Below, one piece after another: positions 48,740 to 57,310 of a stretch of 64,000 nt of DNA. The translations under genes and the position numbers were made by a program. The first letter of the stretch is position 1. Each line of letters opens with the position of its first letter. The DNA is from Pseudomonadota bacterium (GTDB lineage Bacteria > Pseudomonadota > Gammaproteobacteria > Xanthomonadales > Xanthomonadaceae), in contig JAEWZE010000048.1 in assembly GCA_023395465.1 (NCBI GenBank), forward strand, positions 1 to 64,000, in the 5' to 3' direction. Under the pieces are notes generated by a model. That model worked only from the letters and a program-made list of their open reading frames with translations. It had not been told where the DNA came from and made no database searches.

Positions 48740-49297
48740 ATGAAGAAGATCCTCACCGCCCTGGCGGTCCTGGCAATTTCCCCCGCACTGGCCAACCCGC
48801 CGCTCGCCGCGGCCACCGCGTCGGCCGAGCCAACCGCCACGCTCCCATCTCTGGCGCCCGCGCCGGACGATGCGCTTTCGCTCGCTTCGGCCGACGCCGT
48901 TACCGATGGCCGGGCACTGTTGCTGGTCGACCCCGAGGCGATCGCCGCGATGGAGGCGCGCCAGCGCCGCATCCAGGCGATGAATGATGAGCTGGCCGAG
49001 CTTTCACTGCGCCGCCAGCTGCAGGACATGCGCCGCGAGTTCTCAGGCAGCGGCGCGCTGCCCGTCAGCTTGCCGCGCCTGGTGGGCATCACGCTGCGCC
49101 GCGGCGTGCTGGTGGCCGAGTTCGCCGGGCAGATGGGCGTGTTCACCGCATTGGTGGGCGATGCCATCGCACCGGGATGGACGATCCGTGGCATCGGCGA
49201 ACGCGAAGTCACGCTCACCGGGCTGGAGGATGGCCGCGCGTCGCGATACACCCTGAATGTGGGCGTCGACCAGCCCGTGCAGGCGCGTACCCGTTGA
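48740..49297 (+). CDS. pilP: PilP, periplasmic type IVb pilus protein
   Basis: 185 aa. A signal peptide (MKKILTALAVLAISPALA) is followed by a disordered alanine-rich part, a helical stretch (ARQRRIQAMNDELAELSLRR), and a small beta domain (LVGITLRRGVLVAEFAGQMG) like PilP of R64. It connects the inner-membrane complex to the secretin. Its stop overlaps the pilQ start (TGATG). Confidence 0.8.
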   Translation: MKKILTALAVLAISPALANPPLAAATASAEPTATLPSLAPAPDDALSLASADAVTDGRALLLVDPEAIAAMEARQRRIQAMNDELAELSLRRQLQDMRREFSGSGALPVSLPRLVGITLRRGVLVAEFAGQMGVFTALVGDAIAPGWTIRGIGEREVTLTGLEDGRASRYTLNVGVDQPVQARTR

Positions 49298-50895
49298 TGA
49301 ACGCCGTTCTCGCGCACCCGGCGCCGGTGGCGCTGCCGCCCATTGAGTCGGCCGAGCAGATCCCGCCCTACAGCGAGAACCTGTGTCGGCCCGGCGGCCA
49401 GATTCGTCTGCGCGACGAAGACGCCAAGCTCGTTGCCCTTCTGGAAGTGGCTCACCGGCAGGTACTTGTGCTGTGGGCTGGCTCACCGTCGGAGCGACGC
49501 GCTCTCGTAGCAGCACAAGCGCGGGCGTCCACGCTGGGCTACAGGATCATGAGCGTGCGCAACGCCACGATCGAGGTGATCGCGCTGTGCAGCGAGGAGC
49601 AGGCCGCCCACGGCGAGGACAGCCTGGAGAGCACCGACGCCACGCGCATGTTCGATGAATGGCTCGCGCGCGCCGTCGCCATGAAGGCATCCGACCTGCA
49701 CATCATGCTGATGCGCACCCACGCGATGGTGCGCGTTCGCGTGGACGGCGAGCTGGTCAACCTGGCGCAGGTCCGTACCGGCGTGGCCGAGTCGGTGGCG
49801 CGAGCCATGTACACCCAGGCCGAGGTGGACAGCCGGCGCGGGCAGCCCTCGTTCAACAACGACGAGTTCCAGGATGCCGCAATCAGCCGCACCATCTCGG
49901 TGGGGGGCAAGGTCGAGGAGCTGAAGCTGCGGTGGGCCTCGGGCCCCGTGTGGCCGGACGCCTTTGACGTGTCCATCCGCATCCTCAACATCGGTCAGGA
50001 AACGCGCGAGCGCACGCTCGAGAAGCTGGGCTTCAACGCCAGCCAGCAGGCCGCGCTCGGCGATGCGCTCAAGGATCCGGCCGGCGTGATCCTGCTGTGC
50101 GGCCGGACGGGCGATGGCAAGTCGACGACGCTGGCAACGCTGGCGGACATGTGGGGCGCGCGTACCGGCGGAACCCGCCTGATGCGCACCATCGAGGACC
50201 CGCCGGAGTACCTGATCAAGGTCGCAAGGCAAATGCCTGTCTCGCGCACGGGCGGTGAGGGCGGCGCAACCGGCTTCCACCGGGCGCTGCGGGCGGCCAT
50301 GCGGATGGACCCCGACTCGATTTTGGTAGGCGAGGTCAGAGATGAGATCACGGCCGACCTGCTCCAACAGGTCATCCAGACGGGGCACAAGGCATTTGCC
50401 ACCGTCCACGCCGGATCCCCGTTCACCGCGCTGTGGCGCCTGGAGGAGCTTGGCATCAAGCGCGCGCGTCTGGTGGACGAAGGGTTCATCAACGCGATCG
50501 TCCACCAGACCCTTGTCCCGGTGCTGTGCCGGCACTGCGCCCGCCCGATGTCGGATGCCAACGTGCCGCCTGACCTGCACGAGCAGCTGGCTGCCGCGCT
50601 CGATTCCGAGCAGCTTGCCGCCGTCCGCGTCCGCGGCCCTGCCTGCGAGCACTGCCACAACGGCGTCAGCGGCCGGCGCGCCATCGCCGAGATCCTCCTG
50701 CCCGACACGCGCATGCGCGTGCTGCTGCGCAAGGGCGAGGACATGGAAGCGATCGACTACTGGCGCAGCGGCACGATGCCGCTGCATGGCGATGTCCAGG
50801 CCCGATCGCTCACCGCCCAGGCCATGGAACTGATCGGCAGTGGCCTGGTGTCTCCCTTGGACGCTGAACTGATCGTTGGGCGCCTGCACCCGTGA
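49297..50895 (+). CDS. pilQ: PilQ, type IVb pilus assembly ATPase
   Basis: 532 aa. A GspE/PilB-family secretion ATPase with Walker A GRTGDGKSTT (about residues 269-278), an Asp box (RTIEDPPEY), Walker B (ILVGEVRDEITADLLQQVIQ) and a His box (TGHKAFATVHA). A CxxC...CxxC zinc site near the C-terminus (CRHC, CEHC) is typical of assembly ATPases. It powers pilin addition at the inner membrane and overlaps pilR by 4 bases. Confidence 0.92.
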   Translation: MNAVLAHPAPVALPPIESAEQIPPYSENLCRPGGQIRLRDEDAKLVALLEVAHRQVLVLWAGSPSERRALVAAQARASTLGYRIMSVRNATIEVIALCSEEQAAHGEDSLESTDATRMFDEWLARAVAMKASDLHIMLMRTHAMVRVRVDGELVNLAQVRTGVAESVARAMYTQAEVDSRRGQPSFNNDEFQDAAISRTISVGGKVEELKLRWASGPVWPDAFDVSIRILNIGQETRERTLEKLGFNASQQAALGDALKDPAGVILLCGRTGDGKSTTLATLADMWGARTGGTRLMRTIEDPPEYLIKVARQMPVSRTGGEGGATGFHRALRAAMRMDPDSILVGEVRDEITADLLQQVIQTGHKAFATVHAGSPFTALWRLEELGIKRARLVDEGFINAIVHQTLVPVLCRHCARPMSDANVPPDLHEQLAAALDSEQLAAVRVRGPACEHCHNGVSGRRAIAEILLPDTRMRVLLRKGEDMEAIDYWRSGTMPLHGDVQARSLTAQAMELIGSGLVSPLDAELIVGRLHP

Positions 50896-51986
50896 ACGCC
50901 TACACCGCCACCATGCACCCCGACGGCCTGATCGAGCGGGCCATGCTTTCGAGCGCACGCAGCAGCCTGCTATCGAACAAGGCGCGGCTGTCTCTGTACC
51001 GCAAGCTCTCGCGATTTGCCTCGCGCGGCTACGACGTGAAGGTGCCGCTTGAGCACATGCACCGCCGAGCGGTGGAGAAGAAGCGGGCCAGCGCGACGAT
51101 CCTGGCTGCCTGGATCCGTGGGATCAATGATGGCCAGCGCTTCAGTGACCTGGTCGGCTCGATGATTCCCGCCGCCGAGCGCATGGCCATCGCCTCGGGC
51201 GAGGAATCTGGTCGCCTGGACGACGGGTTTGCCATGGCTGCCTACATCGTTGAGTCCAGCGCCAAGCTCCGTACCGCCGTCTACGCCGGACTTGCCTATC
51301 CGACCGTCCTGCTCCTGCTGTTGCTGGTCATGCTCGGCTTCATCGCCTACCTGCTCATCCCGGTATTGGTGCAGATGTACCCGGTGGAGTTCTGGCCAAT
51401 GACATCGGCCGCTCTCTACTACCTCTCCCTGGCGGTGAAGTCCTACGGCGCACCTGCGCTGGCGCTGCTGGTGGCCGGGCTCATCGTGGCAAACCTCACG
51501 CTTCCGCGCTGGACCGGGCCTGTCCGCGCAAAGCTCGATCATGCGCTGCCGCCCTGGTCGATCTATCGCGAGATCCAGTCCGGACTGCTGCTGGTCAGCC
51601 TGTCTGGCGTGGTGCGTGCCGGCGCGCCTCTGGACGATGCGCTCCGCCGCCTCAAGCGCGCTTCCTCGCCGTGGCTTGAGGCCCATATCGACCAGATGAT
51701 CACCGGCATTGCCGAGGGCGAGCGTCCAGCCCTGGCGATGGAAACCGGGCTGATGAGCGCTGCGTTGATGGACGACCTGCTCGCCTACGACCAGGCCGGA
51801 GACCTGTCCACCGCGATCCTTGGCCTTGGCCAGGACGCGGTGGATCTGGTCGCAGAGAAGATTCGCGGCATCTGCGCCGTGACCGGTGTCCTGCTGATGA
51901 TCTCGGTGGGCGCCTCCCTGGTGTGGACCTGGGGTTCGTTCGTCATGGTCTTCATGGCCATGCGCTCAGGGACCACGCCGATCTGA
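50892..51986 (+). CDS. pilR: PilR, inner-membrane platform protein (GspF/PilC family)
   Basis: 364 aa from a GTG overlapping the pilQ stop. Two T2SSF-like domains: the first includes AAERMAIASGEESGRLDDGF, then helices about 133-158 and 175-205, then a second domain (YREIQSGLLLVSLSGVVRAG) and a final helix (about 335-355). This GspF/PilC-family platform recruits the ATPase and extracts pilins from the membrane. Confidence 0.88.
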   Translation: MNAYTATMHPDGLIERAMLSSARSSLLSNKARLSLYRKLSRFASRGYDVKVPLEHMHRRAVEKKRASATILAAWIRGINDGQRFSDLVGSMIPAAERMAIASGEESGRLDDGFAMAAYIVESSAKLRTAVYAGLAYPTVLLLLLLVMLGFIAYLLIPVLVQMYPVEFWPMTSAALYYLSLAVKSYGAPALALLVAGLIVANLTLPRWTGPVRAKLDHALPPWSIYREIQSGLLLVSLSGVVRAGAPLDDALRRLKRASSPWLEAHIDQMITGIAEGERPALAMETGLMSAALMDDLLAYDQAGDLSTAILGLGQDAVDLVAEKIRGICAVTGVLLMISVGASLVWTWGSFVMVFMAMRSGTTPI

Positions 51987-52020
51987 CCCGCACCACCCTA
52001 CATCGAAGGAACCAACTGCA

Positions 52021-52575
52021 GTGATCCACAACAAGCTCCCCTCCCGCCGCAACCAGGCCGGCCTGACGCTCATCGAACTCATGATCGGCATCGCGATCGT
52101 CCTGCTCATCACCGCCGTCACCGTCGCCATCGCCGCCAACGTCCGGTCAGACCAGAAAACCAGCGAGCTGCACACGCAGATCGTGCAGATCTCCTCGTCC
52201 TTGTCCGGCCTGGCGCCCAATGGCGATTACACCGGCATCACCGAGAAGACCCTGATCGACGCCGGCAAGGTGCCCGCTAGCTGGATCGTTGGCACCGGCG
52301 AGTCGGCCAAGCTGATGGCATCGTTCGGCGGCCCGATCACCGTAGCCGCGGGTACCGGCACTGGCCTGAACATCACGGTTTCGGACGTGCCCTCTTCCGC
52401 ATGCGCCTCTGTTCTGACCAACGTGCAGCAGAACTTCACCAAGCTCACCGTCGGTTCCACCGAAGTCACCACCCGCACGCCCGCCGCTTTCGCCACGGCT
52501 TGTGCCAATGGCCCGGTCGACCTGGTGTTCGGCATGTGCGCCAGCCCGGCCGCTGACTGCTTTGCCGCTGGCTGA
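52021..52575 (+). CDS. pilS: PilS, major type IVb prepilin
   Basis: 184 aa from GTG 52021 (AAGGAA upstream). Leader of 14 residues ending NQAG, then LTLIELMIGIAIVLLITAVT with Glu5 of the mature protein, the class III signal for a prepilin peptidase. The C-terminal domain has the four cysteines (SACASV, TACANG, GMCASP, DCFAAG) expected of an R64/TCP-type pilin. It begins 34 bases after pilR. No prepilin peptidase gene is seen here. Confidence 0.88.
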   Translation: MIHNKLPSRRNQAGLTLIELMIGIAIVLLITAVTVAIAANVRSDQKTSELHTQIVQISSSLSGLAPNGDYTGITEKTLIDAGKVPASWIVGTGESAKLMASFGGPITVAAGTGTGLNITVSDVPSSACASVLTNVQQNFTKLTVGSTEVTTRTPAAFATACANGPVDLVFGMCASPAADCFAAG

Positions 52576-52595
52576 CCGAAAGGAGTCCCCGCGCC

Positions 52596-53192
52596 ATGTT
52601 GACGACCAAGGCCCATGTTCGACGCCGCGTTGCCAGCGCCCGCACGGCGCGGGGCCTCACCCTGATTGAATTGCTGATCGCCCTGACGATCACGCTCACG
52701 CTGATCGGCGCATCCGTTGCACTGTCGATGCAGGTTCGCGCCTCGGTGCGCAGTGGGGCGCTGTTACAGGCGACTTCGCGCATCGTCACTGCCACGCGGC
52801 AGCTGCAGCAAGGCGAGGCCTCCATCGGCTACGCCGGTATCACCGCCGCTGGCCTCCACGCGCGCTCCAGCGCACTGGACGACTTGTTCTACCTGACCGG
52901 GACAACCGGCGAATTCCGGGCTGCCGGCGTGAGCATCGTTCTCGCCGACAGCCCTTACTACCGCACCGGCACGGGCGCGGCCGCAGGCTTGGCCGGTGAC
53001 GGCTTCGCCCTGAGCTTTGCACCGTTGGAGCCGGAGGCATGCACGGACCTGCTGCAGGCCCATGCCGGCGATGCCACCGCTGCAGTGGTGGGGTCCACCC
53101 CGGTCCTGGTCGGCGAGCAGGCCACGATCGCGCAGATCTCCGCTGCATGCGCCACGCCCGAAGCCAGCACCACCACCCTGCATTTCAACTGA
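52596..53192 (+). CDS. second type IV prepilin-like protein
   Basis: 198 aa. A 20-residue basic leader ending TARG, then LTLIELLIALTITLTLIGAS with Glu5. The mature domain has helices and two cysteines (EACTDLL, SAACATPE). It follows pilS by 20 bases (GAAAGGAG). It may be a minor pilin or an alternative major subunit; R64 has only one PilS here, so this is a departure from that layout. Confidence 0.8.
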   Translation: MLTTKAHVRRRVASARTARGLTLIELLIALTITLTLIGASVALSMQVRASVRSGALLQATSRIVTATRQLQQGEASIGYAGITAAGLHARSSALDDLFYLTGTTGEFRAAGVSIVLADSPYYRTGTGAAAGLAGDGFALSFAPLEPEACTDLLQAHAGDATAAVVGSTPVLVGEQATIAQISAACATPEASTTTLHFN

Positions 53193-53196
53193 CCCG

Positions 53197-54318
53197 ATGT
53201 CGATGCCGGTGACCAACCACCAGCGCCAGGCCTGTGCGCCCACGGCGCTGGCCGACCTTGACCGCATCATCGACCTGTACGCGTACGAGCAGGCGCCACA
53301 GGGCCATCTGGCCGGCACGACGACCGGCGGCGGCGCTGGCGCCTACTGCTACTACGGTGCCCCGACGCTCGCCCACCTGGCAGGCACTGAGATTGCCTCC
53401 TGGGTCGACGGCCTGCTCGCCCACATCAGCCGCACCAATCCATCGGCAGAGGACTTCAGGGTGGAGTTCGATGGCCGCGCCTGGCGCGTGTGCCGCGACG
53501 TCTCGGGCGACGTGGGGACGCAGCTCAACATCCGCCGTCTCGCGCCCACCACCCCGCTCCTGGCGGAGCTGCGGCTCGGCGTGCCGCTCGTGCGCGAGCT
53601 GCTGCTGGCACCGTGGCTCAACGATGGCGGGCTGGTGGTGTTCGCAGGGCTCAACGGCCAGGGCAAGACGACGCTCGCCGCATCAACCGTGCGGTCCAGG
53701 CTGGAGCGCTACGGCGGCCGCGCGATTACCGTCGAGGATGTGCTCGAGCATCCCCTCGAAGGCACCTGGGGGCCGGGTTCGTGCCGGCAGATCCAGGTCA
53801 ATTACGACACCGTTAGCCGCCAGTCCGGTTTCACCGGCGCAGTGCGCCGCGCCTACCGCAGCATGCCCGCAACGCGGCCTGCGATCCTGTACGTGGGCGA
53901 GGTTCGTGACGTTGAGACGGCGGAAGAGGTGGTCAAGGCCGCCTCCAACGGCATGCTGGTGATCACTACCGCACACGCCAGCGACGCGGGCGCGGCGATC
54001 GAGCGGATCGCAACCCTCTCGCAGGCCACGATGGGGGATGCGGCCCGCTCCGCGCTGGCGCACGCCCTGCGCCTGGTCGTCCACCAGAGCCTGACGCTCA
54101 GTCCCGAGAAGACCGGGTGGGATCGCGGTGCATTCCAACAGCAGATCCTGTTCTCCGATGGGCCAGCACACCCGACGGCGAACAATATCCGCCGCGGGGA
54201 GTTCGCGATGATGGGTCAGGTGCAACGATTCCAGCAGACCCGCCTGGCCAACGCGTCCAGGCGTGGAGCCGGAGCGGCTGAACTGCTGCGTGAGTTAGGC
54301 CAGGCTGCGGGGCATTAA
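53197..54318 (+). CDS. second type IV pilus ATPase, PilT-like
   Basis: 373 aa from ATG 53197. Walker A LNGQGKTTLA (about residues 152-161), Asp box (AITVEDVLEHP), Walker B (ILYVGEVRDVETAEEVVKAA) and His box (NGMLVITTAHA). It is shorter than PilQ, lacks the zinc motif, and its core matches retraction ATPases of the PilT/PilU kind. It is not the R64 PilT, which is a transglycosylase. If it works as PilT, this pilus could retract and pull cells together. Confidence 0.75.
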   Translation: MSMPVTNHQRQACAPTALADLDRIIDLYAYEQAPQGHLAGTTTGGGAGAYCYYGAPTLAHLAGTEIASWVDGLLAHISRTNPSAEDFRVEFDGRAWRVCRDVSGDVGTQLNIRRLAPTTPLLAELRLGVPLVRELLLAPWLNDGGLVVFAGLNGQGKTTLAASTVRSRLERYGGRAITVEDVLEHPLEGTWGPGSCRQIQVNYDTVSRQSGFTGAVRRAYRSMPATRPAILYVGEVRDVETAEEVVKAASNGMLVITTAHASDAGAAIERIATLSQATMGDAARSALAHALRLVVHQSLTLSPEKTGWDRGAFQQQILFSDGPAHPTANNIRRGEFAMMGQVQRFQQTRLANASRRGAGAAELLRELGQAAGH

Positions 54319-54373
54319 GCCCTTATCTCGGCGAGCATGCGACCATGCGCGCAGACCACAGTCCTCAGGGGGG

Positions 54374-55471
54374 ATGATGAAGGCTCCACTTATTGCCACG
54401 CTCGTCGTGGGTATGTCGCTGCTCACTTCGGATGTCGGGGCACAATCCCTCCGCGAACGGCTGGGCAGTCTTGCCCGCGGCCAGGTCGAAGAAAAGGTCA
54501 GGGAGCGCGTTGCCCACGAACTGGGCGTGGAAAATGACATCACCTCGCCGGTTGAAGTGGAGTACGAGAGCGATCCTAAACGGCCAGGCAGGATGAGGCG
54601 CAAGGTCGGGGTCGATCCCATCAGTGGAGCTCAGGTCGCCATGATGGGTCACAACCAGAGCCTGGCGGCGGGTCGTTTCTACCCGGAGGATCATCAATTC
54701 ATCCCACCCGTGCTTGAGGGATATACGCATGTTCGGCGAGGGCAAGGCCAATGGCTGCCAGCGTCCGCACGCGGGATTTCAACGTGTGATCCACGCTACA
54801 TCGTTCTGGCCAAGGCCGGGCGGACTGACCCGATCGACCAAGTACCCAGTGACTGTTTGAGGATGGAAGGGCAGATCGTCGGGGGGCGCAAGCTGGCGAA
54901 TCCAGACCAGTTTGACGCCATGAACGCGGGTGCTAGCCGCGAAGAAGCAGTCGCCTCGTATCAGGATCGAGTCGCTACGCTCAGCGCGACCGACAAGTTC
55001 TACTTTCGTGGTGGCGGCGACTGGGTCGATGTCGATGGTGGCGTCATGCTCAAGCTCTCCAGCCAGCACTTCACCAATAGCTTGGGCTTTCTGGCAGGAC
55101 CTAACGTCGTGACCCGCACCTACGGGGTCGGGGTTCATCGCGTTGACCCCGGTGAACTGGCATTTTTCATCCCACTGACCGCTGCGGAGATCGCAAGCCA
55201 AGCGGGTCCGAGCTGGAATGCCAAAGACACGTACTTCAATGAGAACTGGAGTACTGTCTTCTATCGCGTGACAAGCGTCCGACCCTGCCGCGGCGACATG
55301 TACCTGATCAACGTCGTCGTGGATGAAGTCAGGTATCACTTGGGGCGCGATGCGAACTCACCGCATCGATCATGGACGCGGAGCAGCGCACACACTCTAC
55401 CGACCGGGGTTCCCGAGAACGCCCGCGCAAGTGGGCATGAGATCGTCCCTGAGCAGCACTGCAAGACATAG
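54374..55471 (+). CDS. secreted protein, unknown
   Basis: 365 aa from ATG 54374 (GGGGGGATG upstream). A Sec signal peptide ends near residue 23 (TSDVGA). A charged helical region (residues about 25-55) and a mixed C-terminal domain follow. Base composition is less G+C-rich than its neighbours, suggesting separate acquisition. It sits between the pilus operon and PilV/DsbC, so an envelope or pilus role is possible. No family recognised. Confidence 0.6.
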   Translation: MMKAPLIATLVVGMSLLTSDVGAQSLRERLGSLARGQVEEKVRERVAHELGVENDITSPVEVEYESDPKRPGRMRRKVGVDPISGAQVAMMGHNQSLAAGRFYPEDHQFIPPVLEGYTHVRRGQGQWLPASARGISTCDPRYIVLAKAGRTDPIDQVPSDCLRMEGQIVGGRKLANPDQFDAMNAGASREEAVASYQDRVATLSATDKFYFRGGGDWVDVDGGVMLKLSSQHFTNSLGFLAGPNVVTRTYGVGVHRVDPGELAFFIPLTAAEIASQAGPSWNAKDTYFNENWSTVFYRVTSVRPCRGDMYLINVVVDEVRYHLGRDANSPHRSWTRSSAHTLPTGVPENARASGHEIVPEQHCKT

Positions 55472-55570
55472 ATCGACGCGCTAGCCAGAAGCTTCTCGAG
55501 CCTCTACGCAAGCTGAGAGTTACCGAATGGGAATTGAAGCTTAGAGGGCGGGAAACACGCTTGCACGAAG

Positions 55571-55593
55571 AAGGGCCGCCTGATGCGGCCCTT
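55571..55593. terminator. bidirectional terminator between convergent genes
   Basis: AAGGGCCGC-CTGAT-GCGGCCCTT forms a perfect 9-bp stem between the 54374 gene and the minus-strand 55599 gene, with weak T/C runs on both sides. Confidence 0.7.
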
Positions 55594-55598
55594 CCTCG

Positions 55599-56240
55599 CT
55601 ACTGGTCGGGTTGTGCGGGCTGTGGGCGCTTGAACTTGATATTGCCTTCCTCATCTCGGACCACGTAACCGTTCTCGTCGTACTCGTAGTCGTCAAGGAA
55701 AATGGTCCCGTATCGGGAGACCGCCGCCGCGCGGAGGTCTTCCTTTGTCATCGGCTTAGGCTTCTCGGACTTGGAATGGAATATCCATTTCACATGTCCG
55801 GTCCTGGGATCACGCAATGGGTAGGGCGAGTCTTTCCATGAAAGTGGCTTCGCGGTGGCCGCAAGCAAGGCATTGCCGATTCCGAACACGAGCGGCACGA
55901 GGGTGACCAGGGCCCCCCCGCCCATGAAGAGCCCGATGCTGATCGAGCTCATCCAGTTCGGCATCGGCAGGTCCAGCATCATCGCGGCCGCGGCGCACAA
56001 GATCGCGATCACGAGCGCAACGAAACCCCACGCAAAGCCTCTCAGGAAACCCTTCGGCTTCCATTCACTGTAATTGCCCGTGGACAGCATTCGCTCACGA
56101 CGCGCATGCCGGAAGCAGATCCAGAACAGGAAGGCCGATGCCGTCCAGGGCAGGATAGCGAGGTGGATGCCGCGTTCGGAGCCAGCCGCTCCGACTAAAA
56201 GCAGAACAACCGCCACCAGCATGAAGGGTACTGTGCCCAA
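55599..56240 (-). CDS. inner-membrane protein with soluble tail, unknown
   Basis: 213 aa from TTG 56240, chosen because AGGAG lies 6 bases upstream; ATG 56222 is an alternative. Helices about residues 6-23, 28-45, 68-90 and 97-122 precede a soluble C-terminal domain of about 85 residues (PLRDPRTGHVKWIFHSKSEK, FLDDYEYDENGYVVRDEEGN). It opposes the pilus genes. Function unknown. Confidence 0.65.
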   Translation of the reverse strand: MGTVPFMLVAVVLLLVGAAGSERGIHLAILPWTASAFLFWICFRHARRERMLSTGNYSEWKPKGFLRGFAWGFVALVIAILCAAAAMMLDLPMPNWMSSISIGLFMGGGALVTLVPLVFGIGNALLAATAKPLSWKDSPYPLRDPRTGHVKWIFHSKSEKPKPMTKEDLRAAAVSRYGTIFLDDYEYDENGYVVRDEEGNIKFKRPQPAQPDQ

Positions 56241-56548
56241 AATATTCTCCTGACATTTGCGTCCGTGTGTGCACCTGGCCCGGCACGGATGACCGGCTAA
56301 CAATAGTAGCGGCAGCTACGCCATGGACTGAAGCTCGGGGGTGGCCGGAGATGGGTCGATTGCGGCGACAATCCGCTCAGGCCGATCAGCTGCGTCTTCG
56401 TGAGGGCCGACGCTACAAGGCCCTGAGTGCAACCCCCGCCACATGCGCGGCGGTTGGCCTGCATTGGAGGGCGCGGCCCTCATAGGATCACTGGGCCGCA
56501 TGCGAGGCCGCTGGCCTGGCGTGCATTTCCCCACGCCGGACCCAGTAG
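56241..56548. other. 308 bases without a gene
   Basis: It holds the ribosome site of the minus-strand gene and no clear promoter for dsbC; no recurrent-motif copy is present. The open frames here have no gene-like features. Confidence 0.4.
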
Positions 56549-57310
56549 ATGCGCACCCGAGCCAAGTTGACTCTCGCCGCAGCAGGGGCATCTGCTGGCT
56601 TGTTCCTTTCCGCATGCCAACAGCTCGGCGTGCCCGCCGCGAACGCGACGCCCACGATGGACGCTGTGGCCGAGATCGTGCAAGCCGATCTTCCGCCGGG
56701 CCTGTCGGTAGACGAGATTCGCCCAAGCCCCGTCTCCGGCCTGCTGGAGCTGCGGGTAGGCACCGACATCCTCTACGTCACGCAAGACGGGAAGACCATC
56801 GTCCGCGGGTCCATGCTCGACCGTGCCAGCAAGCGCGACCTTACGGCCGTGCGCCGCGCAGAGGTGGTGGCGGAGATGCTCGCGGCCGTCCCCCTCGATG
56901 AGGCGCACGTGTACCCGACCAACGCCGCCAAGCCGCGCCGCATATTCGTCTTCACCGACCCCTCCTGCCCCTACTGCCAGCGCTTCCACGAACAGGTGCC
57001 CTCTCTCACCGCAATGGGGGTGGAGGTCGTCTACCTGGGATTCCCGCGCGAGGGCATCGGTAGCCAGCCCTATGACCAGCTCACCGCAGCCTTCTGCAGC
57101 AAAGATCCCGACGCCGCGTTCGACGCGATCATGAAGCCTGGCACCCAGACGGATTCGGCCGGCGCCTGCCTGTCCCCGGTGGACTACCACTTCGACCTGG
57201 CCCGCCAGTTGGAGGTGAGCGGCACACCGGCGATCTTCGACGCCAGCGGCCGTCAGATCGGCGGATACCTCACCGCAGAGCAGCTGGTCGCGGCGCTGGA
57301 GGCCAAATGA
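56549..57310 (+). CDS. dsbC: DsbC-like thiol-disulfide isomerase, lipoprotein
   Basis: 253 aa. Signal with lipobox GLFLSACQQ (C at about residue 23), so membrane-anchored, unlike soluble E. coli DsbC. An N-terminal dimerisation-type domain (VDEIRPSPVSGLLELRVGTD, ILYVTQDGKTIVRGSMLD) leads to a thioredoxin domain with DPSCPYCQRFHEQV (CXXC about 139-142) and cis-Pro SGTPAIF. It overlaps the PilV-like gene by 4 bases, so it likely shuffles disulfides of that cysteine-rich pilin or of PilS. Confidence 0.88.
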   Translation: MRTRAKLTLAAAGASAGLFLSACQQLGVPAANATPTMDAVAEIVQADLPPGLSVDEIRPSPVSGLLELRVGTDILYVTQDGKTIVRGSMLDRASKRDLTAVRRAEVVAEMLAAVPLDEAHVYPTNAAKPRRIFVFTDPSCPYCQRFHEQVPSLTAMGVEVVYLGFPREGIGSQPYDQLTAAFCSKDPDAAFDAIMKPGTQTDSAGACLSPVDYHFDLARQLEVSGTPAIFDASGRQIGGYLTAEQLVAALEAK